Shown: piece by piece, positions 25,043-37,087 of the stretch | How positions within the stretch are numbered: position 1 is the stretch's first letter | How the letters are laid out: each line of letters starts with the position of its first letter | Source of the DNA: Ehretia macrophylla | Taxonomy: Eukaryota > Streptophyta > Magnoliopsida > Boraginales > Ehretiaceae | Reading direction: 5' to 3' | DNA: 64,000 nucleotides | Assembly (NCBI GenBank): GCA_037974665.1 | Contig: CM075764.1 | Location: 81,429,825-81,493,824 of the forward strand | Notes under the pieces: generated by a model | What the model was told of the DNA's origin: nothing | The model's database searches: none | Seen by the model: only the letters and a program-made list of their open reading frames with translations | Made by a program: the position numbers and the translations under genes

Positions 25043-26284
25043 AAGATGCATGTTCGCAATTATAAATAAATATCAATTGCATGAAAATGTTTGTCACAAT
25101 TATTTAGCGATTTTTCAACATGCATACATACACACACAACAACATATATACACACACACAAACACACATATATCAATATGAAAAATGCATATTTGCAATT
25201 ACTAAATTATTATTAATTACGCTTCACTTAGCATCATCATCACGCCGTTAACCAAGCTTACCTGATTCATTTAACGTCACCAGCTATACAATTCCATTCA
25301 TTGTCCTAATAAGCACCTAGTTAAATTACCGAATTAATGCCTGCTACAAGCTTTCAAACTCCACCGATACACTAGTTTCAATCATTGCCTAAGGTTAATG
25401 ATTATGATGGTTATGATTTCAACCTAAGCTAGCAATTACTCAACGAAAGGGTATAACCTTGCTCGATCATCTGCTAGCTTATGTTTGGACTTGCCACCCG
25501 TAACATGCATGCTATCGTGTTGAGCAGCATAGTGAACAACATCATCTTGTAACTAGTTAGATTATTATCCATTTTGCCTTGCTGTTCATCTCCGCAGGCT
25601 TGCATGAAGTTAGCATCATTTGGAAGAAACACGCAACTGCCTGCTTAAGATAATCTACAAACCATAGCTATTATAATTGCCACCACCCGTAGGGACCAAT
25701 TAGATTGGGTTGAAGTGCCTATATTGGAATGCGCATGACTTAGAGGATACACATAGAAAACGAAATTAAGCTAAACACTTACCTGTTGCGCAGAAGCCGT
25801 AAGCAACCATTATCAAGGTACGGGTTTTCTTTTAAAAGCATTATAGTTTAGTTTATATATGTATTGAGCTATATGTGTGGTAGTTAAACTTAGAAATATT
25901 GTATTGTTATATATGCTATTCTTTTGAGTTGCGAATAAAGAATAAACATGTAAGCCCTAACGTTTGTTTTACATTCAACCAAGTTTAATTAATAAAGGTA
26001 CTAGATAAATGAATCTGCTTCATATATAAGTATGTTAATAAGGCATTAAGTTTAAGGCTTATTGATAATAGGAATATGAAAGCTTATAAATTAAGGAATC
26101 ACCCCTAATGAGTCTAATGAATTATGTAGGAGTCATTATTATATAATTTAAGTATTTCAAAAATTATGTCTACTACTAAATTTCAAAAGTTGAGTTTGCC
26201 ACTTAGCCAATTTTTAAAGGGTGACTACATTTAGAAAATTTAATAATAAAGTTTATATGTTATAACTATAGGTTAAATAATATA
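25040..26284. other. No gene recognised; probably part of an older gypsy LTR
   Basis: No open frame or RNA gene is seen. This stretch and 33724-35047 were contiguous before the insertion at 26290. Since the right part is clearly LTR, some of this stretch is likely LTR too, but no TG start or target duplication could be found. Confidence 0.35.
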
Positions 26285-26289
26285 AATAC

Positions 26290-28867
26290 TGTGAAACCCC
26301 AAATTTTTGACCTTATCTCGCTTTGCGTATTTTATTCTAGTTTTGCATGAATTGACCTATCTATGTGCTACATGACTTAGAATGTGATAATTTTGATATC
26401 AATACTCTTAGAACATGCTAAATGTGCATTCATGAAATTTTCATAAAAAACGGAGTCATAAATTTTATCGTCGATTTTCAGTGAATAGTGTTTTCGAAAC
26501 ACGTCCGCTAAAATTTTGAAACTGGTCTTTTTAACCCTTCTAGACCTAGTCCATGGACTTTAATAGACCTGTGTTTGATGAAAACAGTTTTAAAATCGGC
26601 TTAGGAATTTATTAGGGTTTTTACACCGACTTTTGCGAAAATCGAGTTATAAGCCGACTCGGGTAGAATTGTTTGATTGTAAAACTTCTTGTCACCTAAA
26701 AATAACCCACTTGAGATAACTTGGGTGTTTCATAATTGTTTTAAGCATTGGTGATCAAGAAAATGCATTTAAAGACAAGAAAACACTAAAAATACTAAGT
26801 TTTTAACTTTGACTTTCATTTAAATGTTGACCACCTTGCTCATAAGTAGTTACACACATTAAAACAAGCCAAAAACACCACAAAACACACACAAAACCGT
26901 GAGTTCAAGGGGGAGGAAGAATAAGAGCATTTTCAAGGTTTTTCAAAGTAATTTTCACATAAAAACTTCATTTCAAGGCCAAATCACTTCATTCAAAGCT
27001 TGATTTTGCTTGTTGGGCATCCATTCTACCTATTTCTAGCCTTGGTTTGCATCAAAGGTGAGAGAAAAATTCTAGATCTCAAAATGTCATTTTTATGTTT
27101 TTGCGTATAAATGAAGATTGAACCGTTAGAATTGTAATCTGATGTTAGATTATTGCTCCTTGCATGCTAGGGATCGTTCAGTGGTAATACTACGAGTTTC
27201 TGTCGGATGTAGCTTAATTTTTATTTTTTGGGTATTAAATTTTGATTAAATTGTTCAATGTTGAATTAATTGAGTTGCGTTGATTGAAATCGATTGCCGT
27301 TGATTTCTAAATACTTGATAATTACGTGGTAGCGCCGTTGTAATGCCGAATTTTCGATTGTGATGTCCGTGCCAAAATCCAAACATTTCAGCCATGATAC
27401 ACTAGGGTTTTAGGGTTATTGGGCATGATTTGGATGTGTTTTGGTTTGTTTCCGAGGGGGTTAATGTAGTTGATTGAACGGGTGAGTGTTTGAAACTGAT
27501 TTGGAGTTGTTTGGATTAGTAAAATGTAAGATATGATTATTTGAAGTTTAGGTTGTCGTTCTTTAAATTGTTGAATTGAGCCTTTAGATGATTGGGTGGT
27601 ATTTGAGTGATTGAATTGTGAGTTGTTAATGGTTAGACTAGGGTTAGATTACGTGTTTCATGCATGTTAAGTTGCATGGCCTACTTTGTCATCTAACTTA
27701 GTTGTTTATTGTTTAATTAAATATTGATGTTATATTGATGTTATATTGATTGATTATTGATTACGGGAATCAGGCACTTTTGTTGCTGATCTCCCTGTTT
27801 ATTTATTTATTATTGAGTATGGGAATCGGGCACTTTTGTTGCTGATCTCCCAGTTTATTTATTGATTATTGATTACGGGAATCGGGCACTTTTGTTGCTG
27901 ATCTCCCAATTTATTTATTGATTATTGATTACGGGAATCGGGCACTTTTGTTGCTGATCTCTCGGTTTATTTATGTTGAGTCTCATCGTTGTGAGCTTTG
28001 ATAATGTTGTGTCACCTCGGGAGGCATCCTGGGTTGCGGGCACAGTTATCATGGCTACTCCCTATCTTGCATGGGCAGAGAGGCCATGGGGTGTGGGTCT
28101 AGGTCAAGGTACCTCAGGAATTGTGTCATTGAGTTTGGAGGGGTTGTTGAGCATGGAATTGGTGTATGGGGCTTCATCAGCAAATGTATCGTATCCTTAT
28201 TGTGTGTTTACAGTTATTACTATTGTTGCATTTATAATGATTATTGATGTTCATTGTGTGTTTACTGACTCAAAGAATTATTCCAAGGAGTTTAGTAGAC
28301 CTTGTTCGAGATCTATCGGATCCTCGCTGGGCTTATTTTATATAAGCTCACTCTCTATTATTGCATGCATACAGGTCTACTTTCGCAGGATTACGGGTAC
28401 GTGCCTCCTGAAGAGGAGAATGTGGAAAATGTGCCTTACGTGGATGAGTCTTGTGTTCCGGAGTCTTATCCTTGATGTTGTATTGTCTTACTATCTTGTA
28501 TATTAACTTAGTAGACTTTTATATGCTTTGTAGTTCATTATGTAAAAGATGTTGAAAATATAATGAATTAGTTGATGCTGTCTTAGTATCCTTTCTTTGG
28601 TCTTTGATTAGGTTGCTAGATTGCTCAATATGTTTTGTAATGTATATTAAGGTTTATGTATTATGTTGGAATGGAGGCGTATAACGAGAGATGATTATTG
28701 TATAATATGGTTATGATGTATGTTATTATTTTATTGAGGAGTTGTTAGATGTATGATGTTCTGTTGAGGTTGGTTTAGAGCCTTGGAGTCCTATATACTA
28801 TTGTTATACTGCCGAAATTCCGTTGCGTCCTGACTGATTATAGGAGGGGTCGAGTTGGGGCGTGACA
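26290..28867 (+). repeat. 5' LTR of the pol-less element
   Basis: 2578 bp, TGTGAAACCCC to GGGGCGTGACA. It contains four tandem 56-bp units at 27745-27970, each including GGGCACTTTTGTTGCTGATC. A 177-residue frame (27973-28506) spans its last third and is judged non-coding. Confidence 0.93.
27745..27970 (+). repeat. Four tandem 56-bp units inside the LTR
   Basis: Each unit runs ATTATTGATTACGGGAATC, then GGGCACTTTTGTTGCTGATC, then TCCC...TTTATTTATTG. The array is repeated in the 3' LTR at about 32595-32826. Confidence 0.9.
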
Positions 28868-28873
28868 TTTAAG

Positions 28874-28885
28874 TGGTATCAGAGC
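28874..28885 (+). other. Primer binding site, initiator Met tRNA type
   Basis: TGGTATCAGAGC, six bases after the LTR end. Confidence 0.92.
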
Positions 28886-29143
28886 TTGATTAGCTGTCAG
28901 CCGGGGTATCCTCGGAATGTGGGTAGTGTTCTAAGCATGCAAGTATGTATGAAGTGAAAGAAAATTGAAATATGTGTTAATATGATTAAATGATTAAGTG
29001 ATTAAGTGATTATGTGATTTAGTGCTTATGTGATTATGTGATCAATTTGTTTATGTGTTTTATATGAGTTTGTTGTTTAGGTGTTAAAAATTGTTTATAA
29101 CCTGTTTACGTGCTATAACTGTGCTAACTCTTTGATTAGTACG

Positions 29144-30493
29144 ATGGCCGGTAGACCGAGGACTCGTGGTAGGCCCGAGATAGTAGATGAGGTTCCTGGT
29201 AGTGTGGCACAGGGCCGTGATAGGGGTGATGATAGGTTAAGGGCAGCAATGGATCGAATTGCAGATTTGATGGCTGGACAGGCCTAGTTGTTAGCGGGTC
29301 AGGCTGCTCAGACTCAGGCATTGCAGGCCCAGATACAGAATGTACAGGGTGGTAATCACGGTCGAGGTTCTATGAAAGAGTTTCTGGGGTACTATCCTTC
29401 TAGATTTCAGGGAGAGCCTGATGATAGGAAGGCCGAGTCGTGGATTAGTAAGTTAGAGAAAATTTTTGATCCTCTCGGGTACACTGATGAGAGGAAGGTG
29501 ACTTCTGCTGTCTATTTGCTTGATGATGAGGCAGAGGAGTGGTGGCGCACTCTGAGAGCCAGTTGGGAGACCCGGGGTGTTCCGTATGTTTGGGATGTCT
29601 TTCTGACTGCTTTTAGGGATAAGTATGTCCCGAGGGTTGCACGGGAGATGAGAGAGGCTGAGTTCCTGTCTTTGGTACAGGGGGATTCTTCTGTGGCTCA
29701 GTATGAGGCTACATTCACTAGGTTGTCCCGGTATGCACCGGAGTTTGTAGCTGTGGAGGAGAGGAAGACCTGTAGATTTATGTTGGGATTGAGGCCCGAG
29801 ATTCAGGATGCAATGGCTCTGAATTGCTATGATATCTTCACTGAGGCTTTTGATGCAGCTTCTAGGTTAGAGAAGAGGAAAGGGGATCATATTGTCTCTA
29901 GTCAGCCTAGTAAGAGGCCGTATGAGCCACAGGGCCAGCAGGTTATATATAGGCCTCCAGTACAGCAGGTTGTCTATAGGCCACCAGCCCAGCAGGGTTC
30001 TTATAGGCCACAGGGTCAGCAGAGTTATTATCGGCCTCAGTTTCAGCAGGGGCCATATCAGGTTCAGACTCAGTATAGGCCAGCTCAGTCTCAGGGTCAG
30101 TATAGGCCTAGTGTGGTGAGACCTCAGCAGCAGGTTGGTTCAGCTGTTTATTCAACTTCTGGTTCTTTAGGCGGCAGTGTCAGTGCTCCGATGCTGCAGT
30201 GTGTTTATTGTAAACGTAAGGGCCATATTGAGGCCGACTGTCGAAGAAAGGCAGGGACGTGTTTAGGTTGCGGCAGCAACCAACACCGGGCGAGGGATTG
30301 CCCCAGGTATCAGGGTTCTACGAGTCAGCCAGCAGTCTAGGGTTATCAGGGTGGACCTGCAAGCAGTACACCTCAGCAGCAGCGGGTTCAGGCTCCGGCC
30401 TACGTAGTGGACTTGGAGGAATTGCCAGAGGCGACAGCAGTGGTGAAAGGTAACTTACTTATTCTCAACCAATTAAATATTATACCTCCTTGA
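29144..30493 (+). pseudogene. gag with two CAG-to-TAG stops, joined to a truncated linker
   Basis: The start ATG at 29144 gives MAGRPRTRGRP, as in the minus-strand relative. The gag core reads well: LGYYPSRFQGEPDDRKAE, DEAEEWWRTL, FLSLVQGDSSVAQYE, then a Q/Y/P-rich linker and two CCHC knuckles (CVYCKRKGHIEADC and CLGCGSNQHRARDC). Stops fall at 29285 (TAG where the relative has Q) and 30338 (TAG where the relative has Q in TAQGYQ). After 30340 the frame continues to NLLILNQL and then ends where the deleted pol begins. Gag would form the virus-like particle; this copy cannot be translated whole without readthrough. Confidence 0.9.
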
Positions 30494-30639
30494 GTGCAAC
30501 GTGCTAAAATGTAAGTAGAAAGTTTGCCTTATGCGATTAAAGTTAGCATGTGCATCATATCAGTTGGTGACTGAGTAGTATGTGACGCTGAGGTATATGG
30601 AATTCCGATTAGGGTTCAAGCTACTTTATGACTATACAT

Positions 30640-31090
30640 TGATTATTGGGATTCTTATTTGGTGATTTTATACGGCATTCTTCCTCGAGATTTCTGTATG
30701 GAGATTCTTATTCAGCATACTTCTTTGGACATCTTCTATGGTATTTTCTATGCGGTATTCTTATGTGGAATTCTGATACGGTATTATCCAGAGTTCTTAT
30801 ATTGGGATTATTATTTGGTATTCTCGCTTGGTGATCTTGTTCGAAGTTCTCAATTGGTATTCTTGATTGGTGCTCTATTACGGGATCTATGTTTGGCGTT
30901 CTTCTTCGGTAATTTATTTGAGATTCTTATTCAGAAATTCTAGTCAGTGTTCTTATTCAGCGTTCCTATTTAAGCTTCTTGTATGGGGATTTTTATTCGA
31001 TGATCTTATTTGGTGTTCCTACTTGGTGTTCTTGGTTCGTATTCGGAATTTAGTAATTGGTCTTTCGATCAGTATGTTTGAGTCAGCACC
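30640..31090 (+). repeat. Degenerate short-period array before the polypurine tract
   Basis: Irregular repeats of a unit near GGTATTCTTATTTGG, with TTCTTATTCGG, GTTCTTGATTGG and similar. It fills almost all the space where pol should be, up to GCGAGGACGCAATT and the PPT. The short frames in it (30646-31115) are repeat by-products. Confidence 0.75.
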
Positions 31091-31138
31091 TGAGTTTGTC
31101 TTCGGATCGATGTAGAATTGCGAGGACGCAATTGTTTT

Positions 31139-31151
31139 AAGGAGGGGAGAA
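31139..31151 (+). other. Polypurine tract
   Basis: AAGGAGGGGAGAA directly before the 3' LTR. Confidence 0.9.
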
Positions 31152-33718
31152 TGTGAAACCCCAAAATTTTGACCTTATCTCGCTTTGCGTTTTTTATTCT
31201 CGTTTTGCATGAATTGACCTGTCTATGTTCTACATGACTTAGAATATGATAATTTTGATATCAATACTCTTAGAACATGCTAAATGTGCATTCATGAAAT
31301 TTTCATCAAAAACGGAGTCAGAAATTTTATCGTCGATTTTTAGTGAATAGTGTTTTCGAAACACATCCGCTAAAATTTTGAAACTGGTCTTTTTAACCCT
31401 TCTAGACCTAGTCCATGGACTTTAATAGACCTGTGTTTGATGAAAACGGTTTTAAAATCGGCTTAGGAATTTATTAGGGTTTTTACACCGACTTTTGCGA
31501 AAATCGAGTTATAAGCCGACTCGGGTAGAATTGTTTGATTGTAAAACTTCTTGTCACCTAAAAATAACCCACTTGAGATAACTTGGGTGTTTCATAATTG
31601 TTTTGAGCATTTGTGATCAAGAAAATGCATTTAAAGACAAGAAAACACTAAAAATACTAAGTTTTTAACTTTGACTTTCATTTAAATGTTGACCACCTTG
31701 CTCATAAGTAGTTACACACATTAAAACAAGCCAAAAACACCACAAAACACACACAAAACCGTGAGTTCAAGGGAGAGGAAGAATAAGAGCATTTTCAAGG
31801 TTTTTCAAAGTAATTTTCACATAAAAACTTCATTTCAAGGCCAAATCACTTCATTCAAAGCTTGATTTTGCTTGTTGGGCATCCATTCTACCTATTTCTA
31901 GCCTTGGTTTGCATCAAAGGTGAGAGAAAAATTCTAGATCTCAAAATGTCATTTTTATGTTTTTGCGTATAAATGAAGATTGAACCGTTAGAATTGTAAT
32001 CTGATGTTAGATTATTGCTCCTTGCATGCTAGGGATCGTTCAGTGGTAATACTACAAGTTTCTGTCAGATGTAGCTTAATTTTTATTTTTCGGGTATTAA
32101 ATTTTGATTAAATTGTTCAATGTTGAATTAATTGAGTTGCGTTGATCGAAATCGATTGCCGTCGATTTCTAAATACTTGATAATTACGTGGTAGCGCCGT
32201 TGTAATGCCGAATTTTCGATTGTGATGTCCATGCCAAAATCTGAAAATTTCAGCCATGATACACTAGGGTTTTAGGGTTATTGGGCATGATTTGGATGTG
32301 TTTTGGTTTGTTTCCGAGGGGGTTAATGTAGTTGATTGAACGGGTGAGTGTTTGAAACTGATTTGGAGTTGTTTGGATTAGTAAAATGTAAGGTATGATT
32401 ATTTGAAGTTTAGGTTGTCTTTCTTTAAATTGTTGAATTGAGCCTTTAGATGATTGGGTGGTATTTGAGTGATTGAATTGTGAGTTGTTAATGGTTAGAC
32501 TAGGGTTAGATTACGTGTTTCATGCATGTTAAGTTGCATGGCCTACTTTGTCATCTAACTTAGTTGTTTGTTGTTTAATTAAATATTGATGTTATATTGA
32601 TTGATTATTGATTACGGGAATCGGGCACTTTTGTTGCTGATCTCCCTGTTTATTTATTTATTATTGAGTATGGGAATCGGGCACTTTTGTTGCTGATCTC
32701 CCAGTTTATTTATTGATTATTGATTACGGGAATTGGGCACTTTTGTTGCTGATCTCCCAATTTATTTATTGATTATTGATTACGGGAATCGGGCACTTTT
32801 GTTGCTGATCTCTCGGTTTATTTATGTTGAGTCTCATCGTTGTGAGCTTTGATAATGTTGTATCACCTCGGGAGGCATCCTGGGTTGCGGGCACAGTTAT
32901 CATGGCTACTCCCTATCTTGCATGGGCAGAGAGGCCATGGGGTGTGGGTCTAGGTCAAGGTACCTCAGGAATTGTGTCATTGAGTTTGGAGGGGTTGTTG
33001 AGCATGGAATTGGTGTATGGGGCTTCATCAGCAAATGTATCGTATCCTTATTGTGTGTTTACAGTTATTACTATTGTTGCATTTATAATGATTATTGATG
33101 TTCATTGTGTGTTTACTGACTCAAAGGATTATTCCAAGGAGTTTAGTAGACCTTGTTTGAGATCTATCGGATCCTCGCTGGGCTTATTTTATATAAGCTC
33201 ACTCTCTATTATTGCATGCATACAGGTGTACTTTCGCAGGATTATAGGTACGTGCCTCCTGAAGAGGAGAATGTGGAAAATGTGCCTTACGTGGATGAGT
33301 CTTGTGTTCCGGAGTCTTATCCTTGATGTTGTATTGTCTTACTATCTTGTATATTAACTTAGTAGACTTTTATATGCTTTGTAGTTCATTATGTAAAAGA
33401 TGTTGAAAAGATAATGAATTAGTTGATGCTGTCTTAGTATCCTTTCTTTGGTCTTTGATTAGGTTGCTAGATTGCTCAATATGTTTTGTAATGTATATTA
33501 AGGTTTATGTATTATGTTGAAATGGAGGCGTATAACGAGAGATGATTATTGTATAATATGGTTATGATGTATGTTATTATTTTATTGAGGAGTTGTTAGA
33601 TGTATGATGTTCTGTTGAGGTTGGTTTAGAGCCTTGGAGTCCTATATACTATCGTTATACAGCCGAAATTCCGTTGCGTCTTGACTGATTATAGGAGGGG
33701 TCGAGTTGGGGCGTGACA
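31152..33718 (+). repeat. 3' LTR of the pol-less element
   Basis: 2567 bp, nearly identical to 26290-28867, with the same 56-bp tandem units and the same 177-residue frame (32824-33357). Confidence 0.93.
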
Positions 33719-33723
33719 AATAC

Positions 33724-35047
33724 TTAGTTAATAACTATGTCAATTACCAGTTAAATACTAGATCCTTAACTTAACCAAATAAAGGATAACTCTACCTAAT
33801 ATAAGACTTTGTGAGACTATCATTTCACTTTATAAGCTAGGACTGCCAACTATATTTTTGTATCATGCTTATCTTTAAAAGTACTAAAATAACTAGGGTT
33901 TTAATTAAAGGTTATCTACCTTGCTATTTAAACTACCTACTTAACCACCTACTTGTTATCAATTAGGATAATACTGACCGGACGTTTTTAGTGACAACAA
34001 TGAGTTAATCATGATATCTACCTTTACAACCAATTCTTTCAAAATGCTATTAGGTGGATTACTTGAGTTACCAGAAAGTGAGTATGTTTGATTGTTACAC
34101 ATGCTTGACCGGGGACAACCTCTTCTGTTGTACCCCACATATGTGTTATCAAATTGTGTGATCCTTCCTATCATATGTGTGTTATGTGACAACTTGTGCA
34201 TACTTGTGTGCTACTTGATTGGGGGTTGCAACCCCAGGCACGATAGCTATTACGAACGCTGGGTGGCATAGAGCTTGCTAGTGTTCCTATGACTATCGTG
34301 GTCCTATTCCTTTTCCCGCTTGGCAATCTCCATCCTCAGGGAGTTGGATCGTAGATTTCGGGTACAATCCAGAGTACCCTTTTGGGAGAGATAAGAAGTT
34401 ATGATCTTGATCCGGCAGGCCACCTTGAGAAGTGAAGACAAAGTGTATCATTTGCAACGTGATTTGTAAATGTTACTTATATATTGATATACTCGAATTG
34501 CATTGCATCATGGTTTTCAAAAGCTCAAAAACGTTTTCAAAACTTCCCCGATGACTTCCCCGCGTGGAGTTCTTTTGAGCTCACGACCCTTTTATTCCCC
34601 ATTTTATGTGAAATAGAAGAAGATTGTGGAACCATATAGTAAGAAAATGTGCCTATTCTGCTTCATAGGAAACCCGAATCTTCTGATTCCGAGGCTTATT
34701 GATGTAAACATGCTCCAACATGACCCATACATTGAAGACTTTGAGAATCTTAGTATACCTTACCATCTAGTGTATGATGTTCTGGTAGACATTGGGTTTG
34801 GTCCTTGTGTGATGGCCTATGTACTATACTATAGCCGTGATTACGAGGAATAGGCTTTGAATAGTAGTTTGATTATCCAGGCTCATTTTGACATAAGCTG
34901 AGTCTGAGCTAGAAAATAGTTGTAGCTTCACATGTAATCAATGAAGTTATGTAATATATAATATTGAACCTGCCTTTTATATGTTTAGATTTGCAATTGC
35001 AGACTCTCTATCCAGTCTTGAGAAGGGTTGGGTTTGGGGTCGTTACA
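33724..35047 (+). repeat. Right part of an older gypsy LTR
   Basis: Ends GGGGTCGTTACA at 35047 and carries the LTR modules in the expected order: palindrome with arms GGGGACAAC/GTTGT-A-CCCC (34111-34136), GGGGTTGCAACCCC (34222-34235), a GGGTGGCATAGAGCTTG box (about 34260) and GGGTACAATCCAGAGTACCC (34360-34379). It lies next to an Athila protease sequence and was itself hit by the element at 26290. Its left end is not resolved. Frame 34626-34853 is not regarded as a gene. Confidence 0.7.
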
Positions 35048-35676
35048 GTTGTGGGCCTCATCTCACTCAATCTAAGTTTCCTAAAAGTAGATAAAGGCAT
35101 CAAACTAATACTGGCACCTAAATCACACAAAGCTCGTTAAAAAACAACATTGCCAATTTCACATAGAATAGTAAAACTCCCTGGATCCTTAAGCTTTTGT
35201 GGTAGCTTCTTTTGTAGGATGGCGCTGCATTCCTTAGTAAGTGCAAATATCTCATAATCTCCAAGCCTCATCTTATTTGAAAGGATGTCCTTCATAAACT
35301 TCATATAACTCGACATCTGTTCAAGCGCATCTGCGAAAGGTATGTTGATGTGAAGTTTCTTGAAGACTTCAAGGAATTTAACAAATTGCTTGTCAAGCTT
35401 ATCTTTCTATAGGCGTTGAGGGAGTTGCACAACCACAGGTGGCTCTTGCGTAGATCGTGGCTGAGCTTCTACTTTCTCTTCATCTGTCACCTCATTCTTC
35501 ACTTCGCCTTTCTCAACTTTCTTGGTTCTCACTGGCTCATCTAGCTCATTGCCGCTTCTCAAGGTGATCGTTTTGCAATGCTCCATGCCATCTTTTCTGG
35601 GATTCACCTCCGAAGTGCTAGATAAATTTCTTTGCTGTCTTTCAGATAACATCGTATCCATTTGACTAAACTGCAC
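35048..35676 (-). pseudogene. Athila gag-protease linker and protease start, truncated
   Basis: The open part (35676-35407) holds the linker motif CKTITLRSGNELDEP. Past a stop, the same region reads FLEVFKKLHINIPFADALEQ, ECSAILQKKLPQKLKDPGSF and then the Athila protease motif DLGASISLMPLS near 35100. The frame is cut after RLSEMRPTT at 35048 by the neighbouring LTR. Stops occur at about 35404 and in the last 100 bp. Confidence 0.82.
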
Positions 35677-35700
35677 CTCTAAGTTCCTGATTTGTGCTGC

Positions 35701-36831
35701 CTAATTCTGGAAATTAGTCCTAGTTTTATTCATGAATTGAGTTTGCGAAGTCACCAACTGAGCCAATGCATCCTCCAAGTTTACCTTCTTTTCTAGTAGG
35801 GGCATATTCTGCAACACATTCTGAGTATTTCTCCAGGATAAATTCGGATGATTACGCCATACTGGATTATATATGTTAGAGTACTGATTATGCTGCTGCC
35901 CATTAAAATTCCCCACATATTGTGCTTGTTCCGTCGTGCCTTGTGCAAATGGATTACCAACCTGACATTCTGCACTATAATGTGGACCACTGCAAAACTC
36001 ACACACTACTATCGCCTGAATAGCATTAGTAGTTACTTGATTATTCTGCATTTGTTTAGCAAGATTGTCAATTTTTGCTGCCAAAGCAGTTATGGCATCA
36101 ATCTCATGGATCCCAGTTGTCTTCTTTGGTGTGACTCTCTCGCTCGACCACTGCAGGTTGTTCAAGACAATATCCTCAAGCAACTCATAAGCTTCATCCG
36201 TTGTCTTGTTCATTAGAGCTCCTCCTGCTAATGCATCAATCAAAGTTATTGTAGTACTAATCAGCCCATTGTAAAAGTTGTGAACTTGCATCCACCTGGG
36301 TACTCCATGATTAGGACACTTCCTCAACAACGCTTTATATCTTTCCCATGCTTCACACAGGGTTTCTCCTTCATGTTGCACAAAATTATTGATTTCAATG
36401 CACAGCTTCGTTGTTTTACCAGGTGGGAAAAATCTCGACAAAAACTTATGCACCAAATCATCCCAAGTGGTGATTGAATCCGAAGGCAGCGAATTCAACC
36501 ATTCCTTAGCTTGATCCCTCAAGGAGAAAGGAAACAAGCGAAGGCACAGAGCTTCATCAGTGACTCCATTGTACTTAACAGTTCCGCAAATTTCTAGAAA
36601 ATTCACGATGTGCTGATTAAGATTTTCAGTGGGTAATCCATGGAACGGGATATTCTGAATCAACTGCAACGTCACTGTCTTCAACTTAAAATTATTTGCC
36701 TGAATCGCTGGCCTTTTAATCACAGGTTGAATTCTTGTGGGTGGCAAAGCATAATCTTGCAGTGTTCTAGGCGAATTTTCCTGATTAACTGCTTGATTAT
36801 TTCTATGCATGCCTACCACGATTTCAGCCAT
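35701..36831 (-). pseudogene. Athila gag, long open frame
   Basis: A 376-residue frame beginning MAEIVVGMHRNN. It shows the retrotransposon gag domain at about residues 75-200: LCLRLFPFSLRDQAKEWLNS, TTWDDLVHKFLSRFFPPGKT and CEAWERYKALLRKCPNHG. A zinc-knuckle-like CEFCSGPHYSAEC follows near residue 280. It is unusually intact for this window. A stop at 35701 separates it from its linker (35676). The short frames on the opposite strand are shadows. Confidence 0.87.
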
Positions 36832-37063
36832 GGTTTCTTACAGATAATGGGTAGTAGTTTTTTTCTCCTTTCTATTCTTCCGACAAGTTCATTCTATTTC
36901 AGGATCAAAAGGCAACAAATTACTACCTCCCAAATTTCGCATACACCTAGAAAATTATGTTCCTGAAATGCAAGTAACAAAAATAAGAAAACGAATAACA
37001 AAATAAAATAAAATTCAAATTCAAATTAAAGCTATTTAGTATCAATATTAATAATTGACACAG

Positions 37064-37082
37064 TCCCAGGCAACGACGCTAA
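37064..37082 (-). other. Athila-type primer binding site, mutated
   Basis: The minus strand reads TTAGCGTCGTTGCCTGGGA. The Athila PBS complementary to Asp tRNA is TGGCGCCGTTGCCGGGGA, so several positions have changed. Confidence 0.65.
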
Positions 37083-37087
37083 AAACT

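Larger units (their letters stand above)
26290..33718 (+). mobile_element. Young Ty3/gypsy Tekay-like element lacking pol
   Basis: Exact TSD AATAC at 26285-26289 and 33719-33723. The 5' LTR (26290-28867) and 3' LTR (31152-33718) are almost identical, with scattered substitutions and one short indel in an ATTGATGTTAT repeat, so insertion was recent relative to the other elements. The internal region is only 2.3 kb: Met PBS, gag, a degenerate array and PPT. Sequence stops matching the minus-strand relative just after the gag-protease linker (NQL, about 30470), so protease, RT, RNase H and integrase are missing. Confidence 0.93.

Noticed and set aside
27973..28506. A 177-residue frame in the LTR, repeated at 32824-33357
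   Set aside because: It is open in both LTRs because the LTRs are almost identical. The protein has no recognisable domain, starts within the 56-bp repeat region and lies in a non-coding LTR of a gypsy element.
34626..34853. A 75-residue plus-strand frame
   Set aside because: It lies inside the LTR ending at 35047, between P3 and the LTR end, and shows no domain.
35848..36966. Plus-strand frames opposite the Athila gag
   Set aside because: They are shadows of a long gag frame with recognised motifs on the other strand.
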